Part shown: piece by piece, positions 11,121 through 21,494 of the stretch | Position numbering within the stretch: the stretch's first letter is position 1 | How the letters are laid out: every line of letters starts with the position of its first letter | DNA from: Kingdonia uniflora | Lineage: Eukaryota; Streptophyta; Magnoliopsida; Ranunculales; Circaeasteraceae | Assembly (NCBI GenBank): GCA_014058105.1 | Contig: JACGCM010002017.1 | Span: 1,674,001 to 1,738,000 of the forward strand | DNA length: 64,000 nt | Direction: 5' to 3' | Program-made: the position numbers and the translations under genes | The notes under the pieces: generated by a model | What the model was told of the DNA's origin: nothing | Database searches by the model: none | What the model saw: the letters and a program-made list of their open reading frames with translations, nothing else

Positions 11121-12900
11121 GGGGCAGAGTTGGGCCGGGGGAACTAATCCCATCCCCATCCCCGCCCCGATCCCCGTTTAAGTTAAAAGGGGATTCCCCG
11201 AATTCGCCCCGCCTTACAAACCCTAATCCCATCCCTGCTCCGTTTAACTATTTAACTAAAAATAAATAAAAAAAATTCAGTTCCACTTTAATAGCAAGAC
11301 ACACGGTAACATATGAAGTTCATAAACATGGTTTAGCAGACTATGAAAAGTTGCCGCTTTAGGCACCACCTAAATCATATTAATACATATAGATATGCTG
11401 AAACACAAATTGCCATCAATGTGTTAGCTTTCTTGCAAAGATGCAATTCAATATAAGTAATCCATATATTGCAATAAATAGATGGAAATATTCAGTATCA
11501 ACTATTTTTATCGAACCAGTACAACAAGCATTTATTTTTTGGGGCCAGTTAGCAAATTGAAGTATGGATGAATCCTGCAGGTCTCTAAAAGCTCTAAAAC
11601 CAACTATCCTCCTCTCTCTACAAGCAGATAACCCCTCTCTTTTATCTAACCTCTTCTCTAGAATGATGATCACTACTTGCTATAAAATAACAGTGACATT
11701 ATAGTTTTGCAAGTGATCTAAATGCATATTAATATCACTATTGCAAGTTACTGTATTTTACCTTCTATGGGCTCTGTCATTGAAATCACAGTAAGTTACT
11801 TCAAATGGAAGCTAGGAGGATAAAGTATTGCAAGAGGCATTTTAAAATCCAAGTTCCTTTATTTTGGCCGATATATGTTTTCACTATTATGACAAAGAAA
11901 GGAAAAAAAAACATATAATGCGAATTTACAGCTTCCTTCGAATCTTTTACTGTTATTGACTTTTTTCTGTTTATTGGACCCAGTCTAAGTGTGATCAAGT
12001 GACAGAGATAGAGAAGAAATGAATAGATAACTTTTGCTAAAATGATAAAATGAAACTGAAAATACCAGATGTCTCCGAGCAGAGCTTCTCTTTCTTCGAA
12101 TGATCGCTGCCAATGGATTAAGTCATACTCATCTATCTCAATATTTCTTCAGATTGCTGCCAAGTGACATAAGCTGTATTTTCAGATTATGTACAAGAAA
12201 AATTACCATATCTCATCTTCTAACTTCTAACTTCTAACTTACTCTACGGCTAACAACCATACCTCCTTGGTGCATTATAGAGCTGTATTTTCAGATTCTT
12301 CAGCTGCAATTTCAGCCTTTAAAACAAAGAAAATACCATGGACATTCAAAACACAATGGAGAAAAATTGAAGACCAAATTGAGTAGATCAGATTCGGTCA
12401 TATGGTGAACTTTTCAGCATACCAAATAGCAACAACCAACAAGAGGATATTACGCCTTAATTCCATGAAAAAAAATAAATTAAGTCATATGGTTCCTAAA
12501 CCAACATTACGAGAAAGAACTCCAACCTAAACCATGAAAAAAAACATATTCAGTCATATGGTTCCTAAACCAACATTACAAAACATCACAACTTAATTCC
12601 ATAAAGCAAATGCCCAACATCTTCAGATCTTCTCAAAGCATCATTTGACATCATCTTAAGGACTCGCACTTGTGAGACATGGTTCCTATTAAACAATTAA
12701 ATACATGACTAGTTATAAATCTTCACAAACCAAATTAAATAACCCATAGTTTAATATGATTAATAACAATCATTTACCTGATCTGCATCTACATCTTCAT
12801 TCATTGAGCTTCTTGTAAATTGTGTTACCAAAGAAGGATCTAATCATAAATAAAAACTAATTAGTCAACATTAAAATAAGAAAAGTTATTGATATTTAGA

Positions 12901-15023
12901 CTATATTAAAAAAATGAATAGAAGCATCCAACTATTACCTTTGATTTCAGCCCATAACCAGTCTTTCGCACACATTAAGGCCTCCAATGTCTTTGGATGC
13001 AATCTACTTCGATGAGGGCTTACAAATCTACCACTAATACTAAAAGCAGACTCTGAAGCAACAGTGGACACGGGAATAGCCAACACATCTCTAGCAATAT
13101 AATGCAAAGTTGGATATTTACTCTTATTTGCTTTTCACCAACTTAATATCTCAAAGTTATCATTCCTAGGTAAGACACCCTCCTCAAAATAAAAATCCAA
13201 TTCCGACTTAACAGTCTCAGTATTGGTCGTATTAGAGACAAACAAATCAAACCTCTTCAGAAAATCATTCTTCGCAATTCGACTCTCTTGCGGTTGGGAA
13301 GATGTGGCATTTGAAGATTGACCTCTAAGACTACTTGAATGCATTTTATATTCCTCCAAAATATCGAAACATAATTTGCGAATTTTTTCAATTTCAATCA
13401 CAGATTCGTCTTCGTAAATAATAGGATAATAGAACTCAATCAGCTTCATCTTGTACCTTGGATCCATAATAGCTGCCACAACCATAATTGTATGAATTGC
13501 ACTCCAATACTTCTCAAATTTAGTAATCATTTTTTTTCCCATCGATCTAACTTCCCCATAACTAGACTTAAGCCAATCATATATTGATATCTTGACTTCA
13601 CAAATTTTAGGAAAGTACAAATTAGCTGTAGGATATTTAGACCCATAAAATAATTCCGTTACTTCAAAGAACAACTTCAGTCTCTCAGAAATATTAGTTG
13701 CCAAGTACCAATCAGCTGGAAGTGGCAAACATTTGTATTGGGATTCACGTTGCTTCAAACGAGGAAAAACTTCTTTATATATCAAGGCAGTTTAAAGCAT
13801 CAAAAACGTAGAATTCCACCTAGTTTTGCAATCCAATACTAACTTCTTTGTACTTGAAATGTTCAATTGACGTGTCGCTTCAACAAATTTTTCATCTCTT
13901 TTAGGCGTTGCACTCCAATAAGCAACACTATCGCGAACTCTCTCAATACCATCTCCTATAACGTCTAACCCGTTCTTCACAATCAAATTTAGAATATGGG
14001 CAGAACATCGCATATGAAAAACATCCTCTCGTCGCAGCATTGTGTCTAAAGGAAGTCCTAACAAGATTTCAATCATAGTATCATTAGTTGAACAATTATC
14101 TACCGTCAAAGTAGACAACTTACGGTCAATATTCCACTCCAACAAGCATTCCATAAGTGCATTAGCAAGTGTCTCCGATGTATGAGGACACGGTACATAA
14201 ATGAATCTAACATACATAAATATAATATATATTACCATAAATAAATACTATAATCTCTAAATCTTAAATCAAATGCAACTAAATAAAATATCGTATTTAA
14301 AATGTACCTCATAATTCGACTTTACAAAATCCAAGCATCGTCAATAAAATGAGCTGTAACCGCCATGAATCCCCTCTTTTGATAATTAGCAGTCCACATA
14401 TCAGTAGTAATAGCAATTCTACTCTGATTCCTCTCCAAAAGTGCCATTGTCTTAATCCTCTCATGATCATATATTTTAATAATGTCACTTTTAATAGTGT
14501 TCCGAGAAACAACCTTAAACATTGGTTGGAGAGCCTTGCTATACTCTCTGAACCCAAAGTGCTCAACCATTGAAAGTCGGTACTCATGCAAAATTATCAT
14601 TTTTCCGAGAGCCGCCCGTGCATGTTCTTGGTCGAATATGTAAGTATTGACCTGAACTCTCCCATCACTCATTTGAGAAGTATTCAACGTTGTTTGCGAT
14701 GTATTTCCCCAACGAATAACTAGACATGAATTATCAATATGATCAAGCAAATGTCTTGTCCCACCGCGAGTTTCTCCTCCAAGTAATTTTTTACAATGAT
14801 TACACTCGGCTTTTACGTCTCCCTTAACGGTTTTCTTTGTGAAGTGTTGCCAAGCTCTTGATGTTAACTTCCTTTTCTTCGAAGGTTGTACCGGTTCCTC
14901 ATCAGCAATAATAATGGGAGTGTTACTCGACTGTGTTTGAACCTCAATTGACGGATTACTTGCATTTGGGGTTGGGATTTCATCGTTACCAACAATCAGA
15001 GGAATTTCGTTTGACATATTCAC
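12901..15023 (-). pseudogene. hAT transposase (zf-BED, RICESLEEPER-like), three nonsense codons
   Basis: From the ATG at 15023 the product has a BED zinc finger (CNHCKKLLGG ... HLLDHIDNSC), a TTDMWTANYQKRGFMAVTAHF block, then CAHILNLIV, C-K-T-R-W-N-S-T, the middle domain with IMDPRYKM, and the hATC dimerisation region (PVSTVASESAFSISGR ... L.P.TLEALMCAKDWL). One 101-bp intron is supported: donor GT at 14307-14306, acceptor AG at 14208-14207. Removing it joins the frames exactly, giving R-F-I-Y-V-P. Apart from that the frame is open except for TAA at 14322-14324, TAA at 13792-13794 and TGA at 13135-13137; the last sits where the family usually has a second Trp (L-S-W-W-K). No frameshift is needed. 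It is a lightly decayed transposase that could be mobilised only in trans. Confidence 0.92.
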
Positions 15024-15905
15024 TTGGAAAAACTAGCTAAAGGGGCAAGAACATATAGTAAGCAACAAAGCTTAAGCTCAAAAGAAGTTAAAAATCAGAT
15101 AATTAAAAACAGTATTGTTGTAATAAAAACAGCATTGCTGTAAAAATCAGATAACTAAAGCTTAAGCTTTAGTTCACTATCATTAAATGCAACAACCAAT
15201 AACCCCATGTCCCAATCTTTCACAAATAAAAAACACTACATTGATCTAATAATTAAGAACACATCATCAGCTTAAGAAAGCAAAGTAGCAAACTCTAATA
15301 AGAAAAAGAAAGCAATCTAGGGAGAGAGAAAGAAAGACTTATAGAGGGAGATAGAGAGAAAGAACCTCTTTGTTTGATTCCGTGATTTCTTCGAATATTT
15401 AAGTTCAATCTATCCATAATCGATCAAAAACAAGACGAAATTGAATAAAAATCAGAGAGATTTGGATGAAAAATGAAGAAATCAGAGAGATTTCTTCGAA
15501 TATTTAAGTTCAATCTAGGGAGAGTTTGAGTATAATTACCGTTGTAGATCGTTTGATTATTCTGGGAAGCTCTGAATCTGAGAGAAACCATATGTAACAA
15601 TTTCAAAAGAATTCTAGGGTTTCGGTTGGGGAGAAGAGTGAAGACTGGAGAGACATAGACTTGAGAGTTGAAAATGAGAAGTAATCAAAATTCTTATATA
15701 TACAGGGGTATATTTGTAATTATCATAAAATTTATTATATGGGGCGGGGCGGAGAACGGAATTTTTTTTATCAGTCCCAAATCCGCCCCGATTCCCGACA
15801 GATTTAGACAAGGTCATCCCATACCCGCCCCCATACTCGATATAGTCATCCCAAATCCTCTCCAAACGGGGCGGGGCAGGGCGGATCCCCACTGGGGCGG
15901 GGCAA

Positions 15906-15918
15906 ATTGCCATCCCTA
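15906..15918 (-). repeat. hAT right terminal inverted repeat
   Basis: ATTGCCATCCCTA, the exact inverse of the left end. It is followed by the target duplication copy AATAGGTT at 15919-15926. Confidence 0.93.
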
Positions 15919-16243
15919 AATAGGTTAAAGAGTATTAAAACCTTCAATTGAGGTCAATCTACTCCATCCTTAAACACCAAGCTCAATGCAGATCCTATCG
16001 TGATTCGGCCACATTTTTCAACACATATTTGTGCGTAATGAATCTTAAATTCATATCAATATTGTCTACTGTTAAGGAGTTAACTTGTTTATTCATGCAG
16101 AATCTTGCTGTTCTCTGGTTTATTCATATTTCAAGCTTACTTTGTTGTTTAGTATATCCAAGATAAATTATAACTAGAGATTCAATTGAATATTTGTTTT
16201 CATTGTAAACTAGGTTATGAATGCTAGAAGTGTTCTTCTGCAG

Positions 16244-16476
16244 GTTCGTTGGCCCTGGACATTGAAAGTCTCAGTCAGCTTAAGTGGACACATGGAGTTA
16301 TGGGTACAGTTGGATGGGGTATAATTCTTCCAATTGGGGCAATCATAGTTAGGTATTTCCGGCACCGTGACCCACTGTGGTTTTATGTACATTCACTCAT
16401 TTAGTTTGTTGGGTTCATCACTGTTCTTGCTACTGTGGTTACTGGAATGAAACTGTATGATCGTCTTCTCCAATAA
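16244..16476 (+). pseudogene. Cytochrome b561 exon of the broken DOMON/b561 gene
   Basis: A pyrimidine-rich tract ending in GCAG (AG at 16242-16243) precedes an exon reading [20 protein letters not shown], then [14 protein letters not shown], and FVGFITVLATVVTGMKLYDR. This is the b561 core of DOMON-type proteins (At3g07570-like by eye). It has two membrane segments and the heme-ligand histidines in THG and FYVH. A TAG at 16402-16404 follows HSLI where the family has Gln, and the frame ends at TAA 16474-16476. The remaining b561 helices are not seen downstream. It continues the DOMON pieces at 10.4-10.8 kb, separated by the hAT element. Confidence 0.78.
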
Positions 16477-16989
16477 CCCCTTCAGAGAAACATCAGATTC
16501 TTTGTCTTTTCATGTAGTGTTCTTCAGGTTTCCGACTTCTCCTCTTCTCTTTCAATTACCAGTTATTTTAACTATACATAACAGTTTATGTAGAACTCTG
16601 TGGAACAAGCACATACAAGAAATGCACGATTTTGAATATATGTTGCACTTTTACAATAACTAAAACGAGTTAATACAAAAGTTACTAAACTACGAATTAC
16701 TAACATAACTTGACAATCTCTAATATTCTCCCATAAGCTGCGGAGTTATATAGACGATGTATGCCCAAGAAGACAATCAATTAGTGCTTTCCCTCACCAT
16801 AGTTTCCTTTAGCATTATCTACTCTTACACGTTATTCTTCAAGCAAGCACTAAAGCATCAACAGAGACGGGCACAGATTACATTAATCACAAGAACCAGT
16901 TCCTTTACTATTGAATTGTCACTTGCTTTCTACTGTAAAACACATCATATTTTCGCCACCATATCTTGCCTGATGATTTGGAGAAAATA

Positions 16990-19700
16990 AGAGAAAGGGG
17001 AGATCAAAACCTAATTGTTTTTCGACCAGTTATATATGCGCAAGGAACATAACTAGCAGAATGAGCCAATGCTCCAATGGAACAACAGTAGCTGAGAGGA
17101 AAATGTAGTTAAAATGAGACCTAATATCTTTTTTTCCCCGCTCAGTAGAAGAATTTTGTATCTAAGTGGAAAAGATTACAATGATGGAGAGAAAGTACGA
17201 ATTGTCCTCGTATGTAGCAAAACCATCACTAAGAAATCAACATCCCCAATCCTCTTATTCATTGCAGCTGCAAACATAATCAGTCAAATCTATATTACTT
17301 CATGCAGCAGTCTTCCATCCTTGATAAGAAAGAGGGTCTCCCTAAATACCGTTTCTAGCCCCTTGGGGAGTCTGCTTCCTATCTTTGCAGCTGTATCACT
17401 AAAGTTAATTTCTCTCCAAGAGTGACAGAATCTCAAACTCCTAACTTTATTCTTTACTTGTCTCCATAGAGTGACTTTCCAGCGGTATATTTATTAAAAG
17501 CTTGCTGTGCTGACTTGGTTTCCGACGCAACCCAAAGTTTTTGAGTTCCTAAAGAGACAGCTTTCCATATCGCCTAAACAATTGCAACACATCCAGCCAA
17601 GTAAGCGGTGGTGCTACCTAAGCTTAGGACTAACATACGCACCACAGGAGTTTTGTTGTCTCTGTATACGGCACCACATCCCACATTTCTTGGATTACCA
17701 AGACAGGCATTATTGCAGCAGACCTTGATTTCATCATATCTCGGAACAACCCCTGGCAAGATTGAATTCTTGGCACCATCCTCAACTTGCATGCTACACT
17801 TAGAAATTTTATAATCTGAAGATCACTAGTAGTATAGTTCCTAGAACCTTTAGTCTGGTTGCCACACTCCTGCATTGAATAAATCATCTCTCTCTTTATC
17901 TTATTTCCTCTAATTTGTGCATTCTCGAAGAGAAACATATTCTTAGCCTGCTAAGTATAATTGAGAATATTGAGTAACAGACTTTGCTAAAGATTTCTAA
18001 CTAGAGGACTTGCACCTTTAGCAAGATTATTGTGTACAGAACAAGCCCTGCAGTATCCTGAGACCATAAATAAATTCTTCGCCTAATTCAATATCCATTA
18101 AATAAAGTCGCAATCCCAAAATAATTGCTCAATCGATTCTTCATCTTTGCCACCAATGTTAACTCCTTGAGACTATGATCATTCCTCTTTTCTTCACAAC
18201 TGTATCAGTAGGAACCATTTCATTAAAGAAACTCCAACCTATGTTAGACATCTTTGGAGACACAACGTATTGTCTACCAGGTTATACCACCGCACTTTTG
18301 GTCTATGCCTAGTCAATAGTAAATAGATCTGGTAGAGAGCATTCCTTCAATGTCTGGTTTCCACAGACAAACATCTTCTGTGTTAGTATCATGTTGCACA
18401 TAGGACATATCAATGTCTTAAACATGAAAAATCTGATCTATAGCAGAATGGAGAAGCCAATTCATCACGAATTATATCTGAAACTCTAGGATTAGTTTTT
18501 CTAAATCTCAAAATCTCCTTGTACTGTTTCTTTTATAGAGGCAATTCAATGATCGTTCCACAAATTTATAGTAGTGCCAGAGCTAACCATCCAGAATATC
18601 TTCTCATGGATAGCACCAACAGCAGCTTTAACTCATTGTCAGAGAGAAAATTTCTTGTAGTATTCAATCATGCCCCCTCCTTTAGTAAAGTATTAGACTT
18701 CATAAACCTAGCCCAGGGGCTGTTTTCCTTCACTGCTCCCCAAGCAAGCTTCATCTAAAGAGAGTTATTAACATCCTTCAACCTTCGCTAACCAATACAA
18801 CCCTCATCATGAAGTTCATAAGTCTTGTGCCAAGCCACCATCACTGTCTTTTACTTTTTGGCAGATCCCCCATCCATATGAAGTTTCTTATAATGGACTC
18901 ATACTCTTTAACAATGGAGCTAGGCCATTCGTATATAAACACATTGTAGATAAAAATGCTGCACAACACCGACTTGGCAAGTGTTACTCTCCCTTGATAT
19001 GACATAAACTTCCCTCCCTAAGAGTTAGCTCTCTTTCTCACTTTTCCCACTAGAGGCCTGAGATGCACTGTTTTGATCGTGCCTTGAACCAGGGGAACTC
19101 TGAGATATGTCTCAGGTAAGGATCTCTCTTTCATAAATTAATTCTTTATCTGCACTCTTCTAGACATACTAGTCAAGCCAGAGAAAACCTTAGTTTTTCT
19201 TTACTAATCCACTGCCCAGCTGTTCGTGGTAAGCATTAAGAAAAGTTCTCAACACTTTTAGACCTCTAATGTCCCCATTGGCAAAGAGAAAAATATTATC
19301 TGCAAGATGAAGGTGAGAAGAGCACAAACTTATACTTAAAACACTTTCTGCAATGGCAAAAAGGAGGGGACACATTTGAAGGGCATTCATTTATCATAGC
19401 TGAGACTTTAGCAGTTTTAAGCATAACAGATATCCAATTATACTATTTCGAAGCAAATCCAAATCTTTTCAAGACTTGCAGCAAGTAGTCGTGAACGTAT
19501 CGAATGCTTGTGTAATGCTGATTTTCATACCAATGCTCCCTCTCATTCAATCTTCATCTCATTGATCAACTCTGAAGCAAGACCACTTCTGCTTTGTATG
19601 CATCTTCTTGCAATAAGGCCCTCTTTTTACTTATGAACCGAGAAGCAGCCGACTTCATTCTAGTCGCCAAATTTTTTGTAACAATTATAAAGTTGAAATT
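16990..19700 (-). pseudogene. LINE (L1-type) ORF2 remnant with RT, zf-RVT and RNase H
   Basis: Read on the minus strand the domains come in the expected order. First is the RT start near 19690 (IVTKNLATRMKS...FISKK), then LLQVLKRFGF near 19470. The active-site block at about 19300 reads HLHLADNIFLFANGDIRGLK where L1 elements have YADD, so the catalytic pair is changed to A-D-N. A zinc-binding C-terminal piece follows near 18130-18160 (ESIEQLFWDCDF). Last is an RNase H-like region near 17600-17750 (NNACLGNPRNVGCGAVYRD). Many stops and frameshifts separate the pieces. It is an old, immobile copy. Confidence 0.8.
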
Positions 19701-19794
19701 GCCCAAACAATGGGCATGTACAGCTTCGATCTAGAAGGGCCCTTATCCTTGGGAGCAAAGATACTTAAGTTTGAGTTGTAGCCATTTGGAATTC

Positions 19795-20620
19795 CGAGTC
19801 CCTGAATGGAATGTATATCCGGGAGTGGAACCTGTCTTCAAAAAAAATTATGGATGCCAAACACAATGCCACAACTGTGAGCTTCTTGTAGCTCTAATTC
19901 TTAAATTGTGGGTTGTTCCTTCTTCTTTTATATGTAGTTATATTTTTGACTATAACTGAGTTGTTCTCAGTTTTCATTTACGATTTGCTATTTTCCTTAA
20001 TCCAAGATTTGTCTAAACGGATCATTTACCAAATTATAGCCTTAACCAAAATTTGCAACTATGGGTTGTGACACATTCATCAAAATCTTACATTTTCAGG
20101 TGATGGAAGCAAAGCCTCTCAAAAGTGAAGCACTACAAATAAAAGTCGGCTTGCTAGTGGACTGTATTATTCCGGTTATAGGTTTCATTGGTAGTTTAGA
20201 AAAGCTAAAAGGTTCAAATATTCTGGCTGAGGTAAAATCCTCAATTCATCCCCAGTTCAGATATTCTATGCATGTGCAGTTAATAGTCCTTGTAAGTACT
20301 CTCTCTCTCTCTCATCTATTATATTCAATGTTCATTTTTATATTATCAGAAAAATGTTATGGTTCTTTTAAATGATTATGGTCTGCTTCTGGTTTTCTTT
20401 CAGGGAACGGGCAAGAAATACATGGAGAAACAGCTTTAACAATTAGGGACATTATATCCCGAAAAGGCTAGAGGCGTAGCAGAGTTCAATGTTCTTCTGG
20501 CTCATATGATCATAGCTGGTGCGATTATCTGATTATCCAAAGTAGATCTGATCCATGTGGCCTCACTCAATTACAAACTATGCTATATGGAACAGGAAGT
20601 GTCCCAACTACAGGTTATAA
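19795..20620 (+). pseudogene. Granule-bound starch synthase fragment, three exons
   Basis: GBSS is the plastid glucosyltransferase that makes amylose from ADP-glucose. Exon A ends at 19876 before donor GT 19877 (NGMYIREWN ... NATT, one frameshift). Exon B (20100-20291, 64 codons, fully open, AG before and GTAAG after) holds VGFL-type core words: E-A-L-Q-I-K-V-G-L, IPVIGFIGSLE, KGSNIL, VQLIVL. Exon C (from 20404) reads GTGKKYMEKQ, a TAA at 20437-20439, then LYPEKARGVAEFNV, LAHMIIAG, and after a frameshift SRSDPCGLTQLQTM. This covers only a C-terminal part of the roughly 600-residue family. The plastid-targeting and N-terminal exons are absent. Retained introns exclude a retrocopy. Confidence 0.88.
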
Positions 20621-20979
20621 TTTTTTAATAGCCGTCGTGTCCAGTTGAATTTCACTATATAGAATTAAGTGGGTTGTAAATTGTACACTTGTGCCCCCAC
20701 ATTTAAGTCTATAGTACACGTTTGCTATTTCATGTCAGAACCCAAAGGGTGACAAAAGTAGTCTCCCTCAAATAGCTTAGTGCCATACCAATGGTCCCAT
20801 TTTAAATAGTATGCCCACAATTAACTAAGTTCAAATCGTCTGTGGGGGCTCCTGATAAGAAATCACTTGTCCAGAGAGCTGCTGTGCACTGCTTCTATTT
20901 GATCAAACTAGTTTTTTTTTGGCAGATACAGCTATTTTCTTAAGTACACTCATGGCGGAATCACCAGAAATGCGTGCAG

Positions 20980-21480
20980 GTTTAAACTTAGCTAAAGAAT
21001 ATCTGTTTCATAAGGTTCACGCAAGCCCCAGTTGTTTTGCCTTGCTAATTGCATACTTCGAAACGGTTTGCCAAACTTCACCTTATCAAGCGTAGGTTTC
21101 TGTCAATAAAATTGTTTATATCCTAAATCAAGTGGCCTTTCTCATAAGATTGAAAACACTAAATAAACAGAATCAAATTGCACCATCTCCGTAGTAGGAA
21201 AATGGCTCTTTTTGAGAATGCACTAATTTTAATGAATGTTCACCATATGAAACTGTTTTCAGTAGATTTATGATTGTTATTATTCCCGGGAAAAAATATT
21301 CACGGCAGGCAGGTTATTACTAACAATTTGAAGAAGAAATGCCCGATGTTCACACTTTATTACTGCTGCTATAGTGTACCGCAGTATAGTAGGTACAAGA
21401 AGGCAGGGTAGATATGTGAATTACCCCATATTTTTAAACTTACTCTTAAATTGTCCCCATTTTGATTGTTAACAAACCTG
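20980..21480 (-). repeat. Dispersed direct repeat, copy 2 (partner at 7.44-7.90 kb)
   Basis: Related over several hundred bases, with indels, to 7440-7900 in the same orientation. On the minus strand it contains a protein-like AKQLG string as copy 1 does. It abuts the truncated 5' edge of the callose synthase pseudogene. Confidence 0.55.
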
Positions 21481-21494
21481 ATCATTGTTATGAT

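Larger units (their letters stand above)
11108..15918 (-). mobile_element. Complete hAT DNA transposon with TIRs and 8-bp target duplication
   Basis: The element is 4,811 bp long with 13-bp perfect terminal inverted repeats (TAGGGATGGCAAT). It is flanked by AACAGGTT (11100-11107) and AATAGGTT (15919-15926), an 8-bp target duplication with one mismatch, as expected for hAT. GC-rich subterminal blocks (repeats of CCCCGCCCC and similar) sit inside both ends, in strong contrast to the AT-rich interior. The minus strand encodes a RICESLEEPER/Ac-like transposase. It lies between the DOMON and b561 exons of the host pseudogene. The one TSD mismatch and three nonsense codons say it is not recent. Confidence 0.95.
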
